Program-made: the position numbers and the translations under genes | Shown here: in pieces, positions 25,732-34,339 of the stretch | Position numbering within the stretch: position 1 is the stretch's first letter | Layout of the letters: the number at the start of each line of letters is the position of its first letter | Assembly (NCBI GenBank): GCA_900078375.1 | Contig: FLQS01000001.1 | Span: 277,319-341,318 of the forward strand | Origin: an uncultured Mycobacterium sp. | GTDB lineage: Bacteria > Actinomycetota > Actinomycetes > Mycobacteriales > Mycobacteriaceae | Length of the DNA stretch: 64,000 bases | Reading direction: 5' to 3' | The notes under the pieces: generated by a model | The model's input: only the letters and a program-made list of their open reading frames with translations | What the model was told of the DNA's origin: nothing | Databases searched by the model: none

Positions 25732-26670
25732 TTGCTGCAGCACGCCCTCGTCGTGGCAGCCGCCCTTGCCGGTGCGGTGTTCGCCGCCATCGGCATCGTG
25801 GTGCGCCAGCGAGCCACCATGGACGTGCCGCGCGATCGGGGCGTCAGCACCGTGATGTGGTCCACCCTGCTCCGCCGCCCACTGTGGTGGGCCGGCACCG
25901 GCTCCGCGGTGACGGGGTACGCGTTCCAGGCGGTCGCGCTGGCCTACGGGTCACTGCTGCTGGTCGCGCCGCTCATGGTGTCCGCGCTGCTGTTCGCGCT
26001 GCCGCTCAGCGCCCGGCTTGCCCACCGGCGGGTCTCCCATGCCGAATGGGGCTGGGCTGTGGTCTTGACGATTGCGTTGGGCGTGTTCGTGGCCCTGGCC
26101 CGGACCAAGCCGGGCGACTACGAAGGGGCCGAATTGCCCGCGGTCATTGTGGCCGGGATCAGCCTGGTGTTCGTGGCCGGCTGTCTGTTGGTGGCGCTGC
26201 GGCTGTCGAACTGGCGGCGCGCGCTTCTGCTGGCGGTCGGTGTCGGCGTCCTCTTCGGCGTGGTTGCGGTGCTGACCAAGCTCGTCATGCACATCGTGCG
26301 TGAAGGCAGCATCCTGCGGCTGATGACCACACCGGTGCTCTACGTCGTCATCGCCGTCGGAGTCATCGCCACCCTTCTGCAGCAGTCGGCCTTCCACGCC
26401 GGGTCGTTGCGCGCTTCGGTTCCGGCGATGCTGGTGCTCGAACCGGTGGTCGCGGTGTTACTCGGCGAGGTGGTGCTGGGAGAGCACCTCGCGGTCAGTA
26501 AGCCGGCCGCGGTGGCGCTGGCGATCGCCTTCGTCACCATGGCCGCCGCCACGATCGCACTCGGGCGCGACGAGGGTGCCTTGGAAGAAGAGCTCGAAGC
26601 GCAGGCGAAGAAACGGGTCCCCGGCGGTGCCAGCGCCTCAGCGCACCCACGGCCCGACGCCGCCGACTGA
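25732..26670 (+). CDS. EamA/DMT-type membrane permease
   Basis: The 312-aa protein has about nine or ten transmembrane helices in two similar halves, the EamA/DMT pattern (first half VVAAALAGAVFAAIGIVVRQRA to LLVAPLMVSALLFALPLSARLA, second half ending VVLGEHLAVSKPAAVALAIAFVTMAAATIALG with the GE-L family motif). The C-terminal 40 residues are cytosolic and charged. TTG 25732 is used because AAGGGA lies seven bases upstream. These proteins move metabolites or drugs; the substrate is unknown. Its 3' end overlaps the convergent PPOX gene by 33 bp. Confidence 0.82.
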   Translation: MLQHALVVAAALAGAVFAAIGIVVRQRATMDVPRDRGVSTVMWSTLLRRPLWWAGTGSAVTGYAFQAVALAYGSLLLVAPLMVSALLFALPLSARLAHRRVSHAEWGWAVVLTIALGVFVALARTKPGDYEGAELPAVIVAGISLVFVAGCLLVALRLSNWRRALLLAVGVGVLFGVVAVLTKLVMHIVREGSILRLMTTPVLYVVIAVGVIATLLQQSAFHAGSLRASVPAMLVLEPVVAVLLGEVVLGEHLAVSKPAAVALAIAFVTMAAATIALGRDEGALEEELEAQAKKRVPGGASASAHPRPDAAD

Positions 26671-27063
26671 ATTGATCTTGACGCGGGTGAGGTAGCCCGG
26701 CGGCGCGTCCTCGGGCGGGAACCGGACCCCGTCGGCCGTGATCATCACCTTGGCGAGCTCCTGCAGGAGTTCAGGGGCGCCGCCTTCGACGATGCGGGCG
26801 GTACCGGTCACCGACAGATACGGCCGCATCACCTCGCCCGGCTCGGTCGAGACGATGGTCAGCGCCACCCTGCCGTCCCGGCGCACGTTACGGACCTTCT
26901 TGTGTTCGGCGAGGTGAGCTGTCACCAACTCGTCACCGTCCTCGCCGGACTCCCACGCCACCCACACCACCGACACTTGGGGGCTGCCGTCCGCGTTGAG
27001 CGTGACCAGCGTGGCGTCCGCCCCAGATCCGATCAGTGCACGAGCCGCATCGTTGAGCTTCAT
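26638..27063 (-). CDS. PPOX-class F420- or flavin-dependent oxidoreductase
   Basis: The 141-aa protein has the split-barrel flavin-binding fold: LIGSGADATLVTLNADGSPQVSVVWVAWESG at the start, KKVRNVRRDGRVALTIVS in the middle, YLSVTGTARIVEGG and the C-terminal PPGYLTRVKINSVGGVGPW. This is the mycobacterial PPOX/F420 subgroup (TIGR03618-like), which reduces or oxidises small molecules using F420 or FMN. ATG 27063 sits 51 bp from the divergent kinase gene. The 3' end overlaps the convergent permease. The substrate is unknown. Confidence 0.85.
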   Translation of the reverse strand: MKLNDAARALIGSGADATLVTLNADGSPQVSVVWVAWESGEDGDELVTAHLAEHKKVRNVRRDGRVALTIVSTEPGEVMRPYLSVTGTARIVEGGAPELLQELAKVMITADGVRFPPEDAPPGYLTRVKINSVGGVGPWVR

Positions 27064-27114
27064 GTGGCAGTCCAACGCCGTCTGGCGCGAGGCATTCCCC
27101 CACCGCGTGGTTGT

Positions 27115-28548
27115 ATGGCTGCCGTGACGGTCCTTGCCATCGACCAGGGCACCTCGGGCACCAAAGCGATCGTGGTCGACCCCGCCGACGGTCTGGTCGG
27201 ACTGGCCGAGGTGCCCGTGCATCCGCGGTACCTGTCGGGCGGCGGTGTCGAGCAGGACCCCGACGAACTTCTGGCGTCGGTGCTGTCGGCCGGACGTTCG
27301 GCCGTTGCCCAGGCCGGCCGGCCCATCGCTGCGGTGTCACTGGCGAATCAGGGTGAGACGGTGTTGGCGTGGGATCCCGGCACAGGCCGGGCGCTGACCC
27401 CGGCCATCGTCTGGCAGGACCGCCGCGCCGAGGGGCTGTGCGCCGAACTCGCCGGGCACGCTGAGGCGGTCGCCGCCCGAACCGGCCTGGTGCTCGACCC
27501 GTACTTCTCGGCGCCCAAGATGAGCTGGCTGCGGCGCAATGTCGAAACCAGTGGTGTCGTCACCACATCCGATGTGTGGCTGTTGCACCGGCTCACCGGG
27601 CAGTTCGTCACCGATGCCACCACCGCCAGTCGCTCGTTGCTGGTGGAACTCGGCGGCCGTGACTTCGACGACGAGCTGCTCGACGTGTTCGGCCTGGCCG
27701 GCGAACAGCTGCCGCGAATCGTGGGTAACGACGAAATTGTCGGTACCACAGGGGCTTTCGGTGGCGATGTGCCCGTCGGCGGGGTCGTCGTCGACCAGCA
27801 GGCGGCGCTTCTGGCCGAAGGTTGCCTGCAGCCGGGGATGGCCAAGTGCACCTTCGGCACCGGTGCATTTCTGCTGTCGAACTGCGGTGCCGACCCGGTG
27901 CGCTCGTCGACCGGGCTGACGACCTCGGTGGCGTGGCGGATCGGCGGTGCCGACACGTTCTGCGTCGACGGCCAGGTCTACACCGCCGCCTCGGCGGTGC
28001 GGTGGCTGTCGTCGCTGGGGATCATCGCCGGCGCCGAAGAGCTCGATACCGTCGCGGCCGCCGACTCCGACGGCGTGCTGTGTGTCCCCGCGCTGGCCGG
28101 CCTGGCTGCGCCATGGTGGCAATCCGGCGCTACGGCAACACTTTCGGGTATGACCTTGGCTAGCGGCCGCGGACATCTGGTGCTCGCCTTGCTGCAGGGT
28201 ATCGCCGCGCAGATCGCCGAGTTGGTGACAGCCATCGGTACCGATGCGCGGGCGCCGCTGACCCGCTTGCGCGCCGACGGCGGTCTGACCCAGTCGACGG
28301 TGCTGATGCAGGCGTGCGCCGACGTCCTGCAGGTACCGGTCGACGTCTACCCCTCCGCGCACGCCACCGCGCTGGGCGCGGCTGCGCTGGCCCGGCTCAG
28401 CCTTGACCCCACCCAGGCATTGGCCGATGTCGTAGGACCGTGGAATGCCGCGGCTAGTTTCGAACCCCGGTGGGATGCCGGCCGGGCCGAGGAATTCCGT
28501 TGTGCCTGGCGTGAACTGGCAGCAACCACCTACTCGGCAGCGACATGA
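27115..28548 (+). CDS. FGGY carbohydrate kinase, glycerol-kinase-like
   Basis: The 477-aa protein begins VTVLAIDQGTSGTKAIVVD, the phosphate-1 motif of FGGY sugar kinases, followed by WQDRRAEGLCAEL, KMSWLRRN, the ATP-site MAKCTFGTGAFLLSNCG and late block RLRADGGLTQSTVLMQACADVLQVPVDVYPSAHATALGAA. The DQGTSGTK and WQDRRA motifs are typical of glycerol kinases, and the next two genes encode FAD enzymes of glycerol-3-phosphate type, so glycerol or a related polyol is the likely substrate. Residues contacting glycerol cannot be checked by eye. It overlaps the downstream gene by four bases. Confidence 0.85.
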   Translation: MAAVTVLAIDQGTSGTKAIVVDPADGLVGLAEVPVHPRYLSGGGVEQDPDELLASVLSAGRSAVAQAGRPIAAVSLANQGETVLAWDPGTGRALTPAIVWQDRRAEGLCAELAGHAEAVAARTGLVLDPYFSAPKMSWLRRNVETSGVVTTSDVWLLHRLTGQFVTDATTASRSLLVELGGRDFDDELLDVFGLAGEQLPRIVGNDEIVGTTGAFGGDVPVGGVVVDQQAALLAEGCLQPGMAKCTFGTGAFLLSNCGADPVRSSTGLTTSVAWRIGGADTFCVDGQVYTAASAVRWLSSLGIIAGAEELDTVAAADSDGVLCVPALAGLAAPWWQSGATATLSGMTLASGRGHLVLALLQGIAAQIAELVTAIGTDARAPLTRLRADGGLTQSTVLMQACADVLQVPVDVYPSAHATALGAAALARLSLDPTQALADVVGPWNAAASFEPRWDAGRAEEFRCAWRELAATTYSAAT

Positions 28549-29918
28549 GCACCGACTACGACGTGGTGGTGATCGGGGCCGGCATCGTCGGCTCGGCGAT
28601 CGCGCGTGAGCTGGGCGCCCGTCGGCTGTCGGTGGCCCTCCTGGAGGCCCGCGACGATGTCGGCGACGGCACCAGCAAGGCCAACACCGCGATCCTGCAC
28701 ACCGGATTCGACGCCAAGCCCGGCACCGTCGAATCGCGGTTGGTCCGGCGCGGCTACGCACTGCTCTCGGAGTACGCCGCCGCCACCGGCATCCCGGTCG
28801 AGCGCACCGGTGCGATCCTGGTGGCCTGGGACGACGAGCAGCTGGACACGCTGCCGACACTCAAGGCGCAAGCCGAGGCCAATGAGTATCGGTACTGCGA
28901 ACTCGTTGACGCCGCAACGGTATACAAGCGGATCCCAAACCTGGGACCGGGCGCGCTCGGCGGGCTGACCGTGCCTGACGAGTCCATCATCTGCACGTGG
29001 ACCGTCAATCTCGCACTGGCGACCGATGCGGTGAATCGTGGCGTGGCACTGCACCGTGGGTGCGCTGTGCAGTCCGTCGATGTCGGTGACATCAGCACCA
29101 CGCTGCACACCTCGACCGGCCCGATCAGCGCGCGGTGGGTCGTCAACGCGGCCGGGCTGGGGGCCGACGTGATCGACGGACACTTCGGTTTCGCCCGGTT
29201 CAGCGTCACCCCGCGCCGCGGCGAGCTGATCGTCTACGACAAGCTGGCCCGCCCGCTGGTCGACGCCATCGTCCTGCCGGTGCCCACCGCGCGGGGCAAG
29301 GGCGTTCTGATCAGCCCGACCATCTACGGCAACGTGATGTTGGGCCCGACATCCGAAGATCTGGCCGACCGCACCGCGACCGGTACCAGCCGGGATGGCC
29401 TGCAATCGTTGCTGGACAAGGGCACCCGGCTGATGCCGCGGCTGCTCGAGGAGGAGATCACCGCCACCTATGCCGGTCTTCGTGCGGCGATCGACCGTGG
29501 CGACTACCTCATCGACGCCGCCCCGGCGCAGCGCTACCTGCTGGTCGGTGGCATCCGCTCAACGGGGCTGACGGCGGGCATGGCCATCGCCGAGCACGTG
29601 CTCGACCTACTCGGCACGGCCGGCCTGGACGCCGAGCCACGCGCCGATCTGCCCGATCCGCCCCGGATGCCCAACCTCGGTGAGGCGTTCGCGCGGCCCT
29701 ATCAAGACGCGCAGGCAATCGAAGCCGACTCGGCGTATGGGCGCATCGTCTGCTTCTGCGAACGGGTCACCGAGGGTGAACTGCGCGACGCGTGCCGGTC
29801 GGTGATCCCGCCGGCGGGACTGGACGGATTGCGCCGCCGAACCCGGGTGATGAACGGGCGCTGCCAGGGGTTCTTCTGTGGCGCCGAAGTGCAGCACCTG
29901 TTCGAGGCGCTGCGATGA
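28545..29918 (+). CDS. GlpA-like FAD oxidoreductase with BFD [2Fe-2S] domain
   Basis: The 457-aa protein has an N-terminal FAD site (DVVVIGAGIVGSAIARELGAR), the DAO fold with LLEARDDVGDGTSKANTAILHTGFDA, and a C-terminal BFD-like iron-sulfur domain with four cysteines (CFCERVTEGELRDACR and RTRVMNGRCQGFFC). This is the architecture of GlpA, the catalytic subunit of anaerobic glycerol-3-phosphate dehydrogenase. ATGA overlaps join it to the kinase upstream and to the FAD/NAD protein downstream, which points to one enzyme complex that phosphorylates then oxidises the substrate. No GlpC-like membrane subunit is present, so the electron acceptor is unknown. Confidence 0.87.
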   Translation: MSTDYDVVVIGAGIVGSAIARELGARRLSVALLEARDDVGDGTSKANTAILHTGFDAKPGTVESRLVRRGYALLSEYAAATGIPVERTGAILVAWDDEQLDTLPTLKAQAEANEYRYCELVDAATVYKRIPNLGPGALGGLTVPDESIICTWTVNLALATDAVNRGVALHRGCAVQSVDVGDISTTLHTSTGPISARWVVNAAGLGADVIDGHFGFARFSVTPRRGELIVYDKLARPLVDAIVLPVPTARGKGVLISPTIYGNVMLGPTSEDLADRTATGTSRDGLQSLLDKGTRLMPRLLEEEITATYAGLRAAIDRGDYLIDAAPAQRYLLVGGIRSTGLTAGMAIAEHVLDLLGTAGLDAEPRADLPDPPRMPNLGEAFARPYQDAQAIEADSAYGRIVCFCERVTEGELRDACRSVIPPAGLDGLRRRTRVMNGRCQGFFCGAEVQHLFEALR

Positions 29919-31141
29919 CGGTCGACGTCGCGATCGTCGGCGGCGGCCCCGCCGGGCTGACTGCCGCCGCCGCCCTCGGCGGACGCTACAAAGTCGTTGT
30001 CCTGGAACGGGAATCGGCCGCCGGTGGCATCCCCCGGCACAGCGACCACCTCGGCTACGGCATCCGCGACCTGCGGACTGTGCTGAGCGGGCCGCACTAC
30101 GCGCGACGGCTGGTGGCGCAGGCGCTGAGCGCTGGTGTCGACGTTCGCACCGAGGCCATGGTCACCGACTGGGCCGGTGAGCGTGCGCTGGAGGTCACCT
30201 CACCGCGTGGCCGGGAGGTCATCGAGGCCAGGGCGGTGGTGCTGGCCACCGGCGCGCGCGAACGGCCCAGGCCCGCCCGGCTGATCGCCGGGGAACGGCC
30301 CGCCGGGATCTACACCACCGGGCACCTGCAGAACCTGGTCCATGTGCACGGACGCGGCGTCGGCCGGCGCGCTGTCGTCGTCGGCGCCGAACTCGTCAGC
30401 TATTCGGCCGTTCTCACGCTGCGCCACGCCGGGTGTCGCACCGTGCTGATGACCAGCGAGCACCAGCGTCCCGAGTCCTACCAGGCGTTCACCGTCGCCG
30501 CCAGAGCCGGGCTGGGTGTCCGGGTGGCCACCCGAACCAGGGTGACCCGGATCATCGGCACACCCGCGCTGCGGGCGGTCGAGATCGAGAACACCGCCAC
30601 CGGGGCGCGGCGAATCATCGACTGCGACACGCTGATCCTGACCGGCGACTGGATCCCCGACCACGAGCTGGCCCGCTCGGCCGGACTGGAGGTCGATCCG
30701 ATCGGCGGAGTCCCGCTGGTCGATACGGCGTTGCGTACCAATCGAACCGGTGTATTCGCCATCGGCAACCTGGTGCACCCGGTGGATACCGCCGACGTCG
30801 CCGCCCTCGACGGCCGCCACGTTGCCGCACAGATCCAGGCCTATCTGGCGGGACACCGCCAACCCCGGGGTGGGGTGCGGCTGCTCGCCGAGGCGCCGCT
30901 GCGCTGGATCAGCCCCGGCCTGCTACGCCCCGGGGACGGCGGTCCCCCGCGGAACAGATTGCTGGCGTGGACCGACACGCTGCTGCGCAGCCCCGTGGTC
31001 ACCGCGCACCAGGACGGGACGCTGCTGGCCAGCCGGCGGTTGCCGTGGCCGGCCTCGCCGGGACGGATCTTCCGAATTCCGGCCCGGATCGTGGCCGGGG
31101 CCGCCCGCGACGGCGGACCGGTGACCGTGACGGTGCGCTGA
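29915..31141 (+). CDS. FAD/NAD(P)-binding oxidoreductase, partner of GlpA-like protein
   Basis: The 408-aa protein has two nucleotide-binding motifs, VDVAIVGGGPAGLTAAAALGG at the start for FAD and a degenerate second site VVVGAELVSYSAVLTLRHAG, plus the ATG motif region VVLATGARERPRPARLIAGERPAGIYTTG and FAIGNLVHPVDTAD. It is of the pyridine-nucleotide disulfide oxidoreductase type, close in layout to HcnB and to the second flavoprotein of some opine or glycerol-3-phosphate dehydrogenases. It is translated from an ATG overlapping the previous stop. It probably carries electrons from the GlpA-like subunit. Its acceptor is not evident. Confidence 0.83.
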   Translation: MTVDVAIVGGGPAGLTAAAALGGRYKVVVLERESAAGGIPRHSDHLGYGIRDLRTVLSGPHYARRLVAQALSAGVDVRTEAMVTDWAGERALEVTSPRGREVIEARAVVLATGARERPRPARLIAGERPAGIYTTGHLQNLVHVHGRGVGRRAVVVGAELVSYSAVLTLRHAGCRTVLMTSEHQRPESYQAFTVAARAGLGVRVATRTRVTRIIGTPALRAVEIENTATGARRIIDCDTLILTGDWIPDHELARSAGLEVDPIGGVPLVDTALRTNRTGVFAIGNLVHPVDTADVAALDGRHVAAQIQAYLAGHRQPRGGVRLLAEAPLRWISPGLLRPGDGGPPRNRLLAWTDTLLRSPVVTAHQDGTLLASRRLPWPASPGRIFRIPARIVAGAARDGGPVTVTVR

Positions 31142-31162
31142 GCCGATCGGCATGATGGTGTG

Positions 31163-31984
31163 GTGACCCTGTCATCGGATCCGCTCGGGCAGATCGCCGG
31201 TAGCCCGCCGGGGGCGGCGGTCGGGGCGTTCTTCGACCTCGACGGCACCCTGGTCGCCGGCTTCACCGCGACCGCGCACGCCAGCGACCGCGTCCGCCGC
31301 GGGCAGGCCAGGATCGGCGAGATCATGGGCGTGATCGAGGCCTCGCTGCGGTACAAGCTGGGCCGCATGCAGTTCGAGCGGCTGCTGATCCGCGCCGCGG
31401 GGTACCTGCGCGGCGAGTCACTGGCCGAGCTCGACGAGATCGGCGAGCGGCTGTACACCGAACAGGTGGCCGCGCGGGTGTACCCGCTGATGCGCGAGAT
31501 CGTGTCCGCTCATCAGGCCCGCGGACACACCGTCGTGGTCAGCTCGTCTGCCCTGACCATCCACGCCGAGCCGGTGGCTCGTGCGCTGGGCATCGACCAC
31601 GTGGTGTGCAACACCTTTGAGCTCGACACCGACGGCCGGCTCACCGGGACCATCAACAAGCCCATCGTGTGGGGGCGGCAGAAAGCCGCTGCGGTGCAAC
31701 AGTTTTGTGCGGACAACGAGATCGACCTGGCGGGCAGCTACTTCTACGCCGACGGAGACGAGGACGGCGCGCTGATGGCGCTTGTCGGCCACCCCCGGCC
31801 GGTCAACCCCCGGCCCGGCTTGGCGGCGAAGGCCGCCGCCAGGAACTGGCCGGTGCTGCGCCTGACCATCCCCGGCCGGCGCAGCGGCGCGGTGAATGTG
31901 ATGGGTCACTTGCCCGCGCTGGGGCGGGCTGCCCTTGGCGCGGCGTTCGCGTCAATGGCGCTGCGGGCCCGCCGACGCGACTAA
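31163..31984 (+). CDS. HAD-superfamily (subfamily IB) phosphatase-like protein
   Basis: The 273-aa protein contains HAD motif I AFFDLDGTLVAGF, motif II VVVSSSALTIHAEPVARALG with its Ser, a Lys-bearing motif III region (NKPIVWGRQKAAAVQQF) and motif IV SYFYADGDEDGALMALVGHPRPVNP. This is the SerB-like HAD-IB group that in mycobacteria is often joined to a 1-acylglycerol-3-phosphate acyltransferase; that acyltransferase part is missing here. Two GTGs in a row (31160, 31163) can start it. It follows the glycerol-type operon by about 20 bp, so a lipid or phosphate-ester role would fit. Substrate is unknown. Confidence 0.82.
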   Translation: MTLSSDPLGQIAGSPPGAAVGAFFDLDGTLVAGFTATAHASDRVRRGQARIGEIMGVIEASLRYKLGRMQFERLLIRAAGYLRGESLAELDEIGERLYTEQVAARVYPLMREIVSAHQARGHTVVVSSSALTIHAEPVARALGIDHVVCNTFELDTDGRLTGTINKPIVWGRQKAAAVQQFCADNEIDLAGSYFYADGDEDGALMALVGHPRPVNPRPGLAAKAAARNWPVLRLTIPGRRSGAVNVMGHLPALGRAALGAAFASMALRARRRD

Positions 31985-32724
31985 GGCATCGCGCGGTGCG
32001 GAACGTCCGTGATCAGGCCGCCGTCGACGACGTACTCCGAACCGGTCGAGAACGATGACTCGTCGCTGGCCAGGAACACGATGAAGGTGGCCACTTCCTC
32101 CGGCCTGCCGGGACGGCCCAGCGGGGCGCTGACCATGTCATCGGGCAGGTGCTTGGTCATCGGCGTGCGGATGAAGCCGGGGTGCACCGAGTTGACCCGG
32201 ATGTTGTCCGGCGCCAGCTCCAGCGCTGCCGATTTGGTCAGGCCGCGAAGACCCCACTTGGACGCGACATAGGCGTGCACCCAGGAGGCGCCGCGCATGC
32301 CCTCGATGGATGACACGTTGATGATCGAGCCGACGCCGGCGGCCTTCATCGGCTCCAGGACGGCCTGGATGCCCAGCAGCGCGCCGGTCAGATTGACGTC
32401 GAGGACCTTCTTCCACCGCTCCACGTCAAGCGACTTCAGCGGCGCCACCTGGACGATGCCGGCATTGTTCACCAGCACGTTGACCGTGCCGAACTCGGAA
32501 ACCGCGGTCTCGACGGCGGCCCGCCACTGATCGGCGTCGGTGACGTCGAGGTGCACGTAGCGGGCGGCGTCGCCAAGCTCGTCGGCCAGCTCTTTGCCCT
32601 TGTCGTCAAGGATGTCCCCGATCACAACCTTGGCGCCCTCGGCGACGAGCATCCGCGCGTCGGCGGCTCCCATCCCCTGTGCGCCGCCGGTGATGATGGC
32701 CACTTTGTCGTCTACGCGTCCCAT
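31981..32724 (-). CDS. Short-chain dehydrogenase similar to FabG3 (20beta-hydroxysteroid dehydrogenase)
   Basis: The 247-aa SDR has VAIITGGAQGMGAADARML (nucleotide loop), GDILDD, LVNNAGI, the Ser in NVSSIEG, and the Tyr/Lys pair YVASKWG, then the PG motif SVHPGFIRTP. The sequence closely follows mycobacterial FabG3 (M. tuberculosis Rv2002), a 20beta/3alpha-hydroxysteroid dehydrogenase, including VAEGAKVVxGDILD and DAARYVHLDVT. A perfect KstR operator lies 36 bp upstream of its start, shared with the divergent gene, so a role in steroid metabolism is well supported but not proven. It overlaps the HAD stop by four bases. Confidence 0.87.
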   Translation of the reverse strand: MGRVDDKVAIITGGAQGMGAADARMLVAEGAKVVIGDILDDKGKELADELGDAARYVHLDVTDADQWRAAVETAVSEFGTVNVLVNNAGIVQVAPLKSLDVERWKKVLDVNLTGALLGIQAVLEPMKAAGVGSIINVSSIEGMRGASWVHAYVASKWGLRGLTKSAALELAPDNIRVNSVHPGFIRTPMTKHLPDDMVSAPLGRPGRPEEVATFIVFLASDESSFSTGSEYVVDGGLITDVPHRAMP

Positions 32725-32759
32725 GAGGCGTCAGGCTACCGGTAGTGCCCCGCGCGAGG

Positions 32760-32773
32760 TAGAACCTGTTCCA
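32760..32773. promoter_or_regulatory. KstR operator, divergent promoter
   Basis: TAGAACCTGTTCCA matches the KstR consensus TnnAACnnGTTnnA at every fixed position. It sits 36 bp from the start of the SDR gene and 59 bp from the start of the DapB-like gene, so it can control both. KstR represses cholesterol-catabolism genes in mycobacteria. Confidence 0.8.
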
Positions 32774-32831
32774 GTTTCCCCGCCGAGTGCGCATACTGAA
32801 CCCACCGCAGACCTGATCGTGAGGAGACCCT

Positions 32832-33908
32832 ATGGCCATCCGTGTTGTCCACATCGGCACCGGAAACGTCGGCCGGATAGCCCTATCCGAGTTGATCGAA
32901 AACCCGGCGTTCGAACTCGTCGGACTGTGCGTGTCCGCCGACGAGAAGGTGGGCAAGGACGCGGGCGAGTTGGCCGGCCTGGACGTCACGACCGGGATCA
33001 CCGCCACCAAGGACCTCGACGCGGTGCTGGCCACCGAGCCCGAATGCGCGGTCTACTGCGCGATGGGCGACACCCGCATGCCCCAGGCCATGGAGGACGT
33101 CCGCAAGATCCTGGCCGCCGGCATCAACGTCGTCGGCTCGGCCCCGGTGGTGCTGCAGTTTCCGTGGGGCGTGATGCCCGACAAGTACATCGAGCCGCTG
33201 GAATCCGCTGGCCGCCTTGGCAATTCCAGCATCTACATCAACGGCGTCGACCCGGGCTTCGTCACGGATTTGATCCCGCTCGCCATTGCCAGCACCTGTC
33301 AGAGCATCGAGCAGGTGCGCTGTATGGAGATCGCCGACTACGCCACCTATGACGGCGCCATCGTGATGTTCGACGTCATGGGCTTCGGCAAGCCGCTCGA
33401 CGAGGTGCCGATGCTGTTCCAGCCCGGTGTGCTCGGTATCGCCTGGGGCTGCGGGATCCGCCAGCTGGCCGCCGGTCTGAACATCTCGCTGGACTCGATC
33501 ACCGAGAGCTACGAGCGCGAGCCGGCCCCAGAGGCTTTCGACGTTGCCGCCGGCCACATCCCCAAGGGCGGCGTTGCCGCGGTGCGCTTCGAGATCAAGG
33601 GCATGGTGGGTGACCACGCGGCGATCGTCGTCGAGCACGTCACCCGGCTGCGCGAGGATCTGCGCCCGGACTGGGCGCAACCGGCCCAGCCCGGCGGCTC
33701 CTATCGGGTGGAGATCACCGGCGAGCCGTCCTACGTCGTCGACATCTGTCCGACGAGTAAGAAGGGTGACCACAACTACGCCGCCATCGCGGCCGGCGCC
33801 GGCCGCATCGTCAACGCCATTCCCGCGGTGATCGCCGCCCCGCCAGGCATCCGGACCACGCTGAACCTGCCGCTGGTGTCCGAAGTGGAGTTGTTCACCA
33901 AGCCGTAG
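32832..33908 (+). CDS. DapB-like NAD(P)-dependent oxidoreductase
   Basis: The 358-aa protein has an N-terminal Rossmann domain (IRVVHIGTGNVGRIALSELIENPAFELVGLCV; GxGxxG-type) and the DDP/GLAVCYC-like region VYCAMGDTRMPQAMEDVRKIL, followed by an alpha/beta domain as in dihydrodipicolinate reductase and 2,4-diaminopentanoate dehydrogenase relatives. Family members reduce or oxidise a range of amines and acids; the mycobacterial group has no assigned reaction that I know. The ATG at 32832 follows AGGAGA. The KstR operator just upstream suggests a step in sterol or side-chain metabolism. True lysine-pathway DapB is unlikely because length and C-terminal domain differ. Confidence 0.82.
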   Translation: MAIRVVHIGTGNVGRIALSELIENPAFELVGLCVSADEKVGKDAGELAGLDVTTGITATKDLDAVLATEPECAVYCAMGDTRMPQAMEDVRKILAAGINVVGSAPVVLQFPWGVMPDKYIEPLESAGRLGNSSIYINGVDPGFVTDLIPLAIASTCQSIEQVRCMEIADYATYDGAIVMFDVMGFGKPLDEVPMLFQPGVLGIAWGCGIRQLAAGLNISLDSITESYEREPAPEAFDVAAGHIPKGGVAAVRFEIKGMVGDHAAIVVEHVTRLREDLRPDWAQPAQPGGSYRVEITGEPSYVVDICPTSKKGDHNYAAIAAGAGRIVNAIPAVIAAPPGIRTTLNLPLVSEVELFTKP

Positions 33909-33990
33909 CGCCCGCCGCGCGCGTTTGACTGAAGCAGTGCCCGGGTAGTCCGGCAGCACCGATTCGACGGATGCGTAAGGAGACACAGAC

Positions 33991-34335
33991 ATGGCGGCGC
34001 GTCGCTTGATCCTCTTGGTGGGTGCGGTGCTCTTGGTTGCTGGAGTGATCGCCCTGTTGGTGCCGGTGTCCACCTCCGACGGCAACGGCGCGAGCATCGG
34101 CTGCGGCAATGCGATTTCGGAAGATTTGGCGTCCGCACGCGAAGCCAACAGCAAGGGCATAGCGAACGTGCCGATCCTCAACGAGATCATCCAGCACCCC
34201 GACTTCGTGGCGCAGTGCCAGTCGGCGGTGTCCTCGCGGCGGGCATGGTCCATCCCGCTGGCCGTGATTGGCCTGCTCGTGGCCGGCGGATCATTCGTGG
34301 TCGGCGGACGCAGCGGCGTCGGCTCGAAGGCCTAG
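33991..34335 (+). CDS. Small two-helix membrane protein
   Basis: The 114-aa protein has an N-terminal membrane helix (LILLVGAVLLVAGVIALLV), an outside or loop region with two cysteines (SIGCGNAI and FVAQCQSAV) and a C-terminal helix (WSIPLAVIGLLVAGGSFVVGG). AAGGAGA lies nine bases before ATG 33991. It matches small mycobacterial membrane proteins of unknown function. The two cysteines could form a disulfide in the loop. It is convergent with the following secreted-protein gene, stops four bases apart. Confidence 0.75.
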   Translation: MAARRLILLVGAVLLVAGVIALLVPVSTSDGNGASIGCGNAISEDLASAREANSKGIANVPILNEIIQHPDFVAQCQSAVSSRRAWSIPLAVIGLLVAGGSFVVGGRSGVGSKA

Positions 34336-34339
34336 CGGC

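Noticed and set aside
27115-28548. Xylulokinase as the identity of the FGGY kinase
   Set aside because: Neighbouring GlpA-like flavoproteins and the DQGTSGTK/WQDRRA motifs fit a glycerol-type kinase better, though not conclusively.
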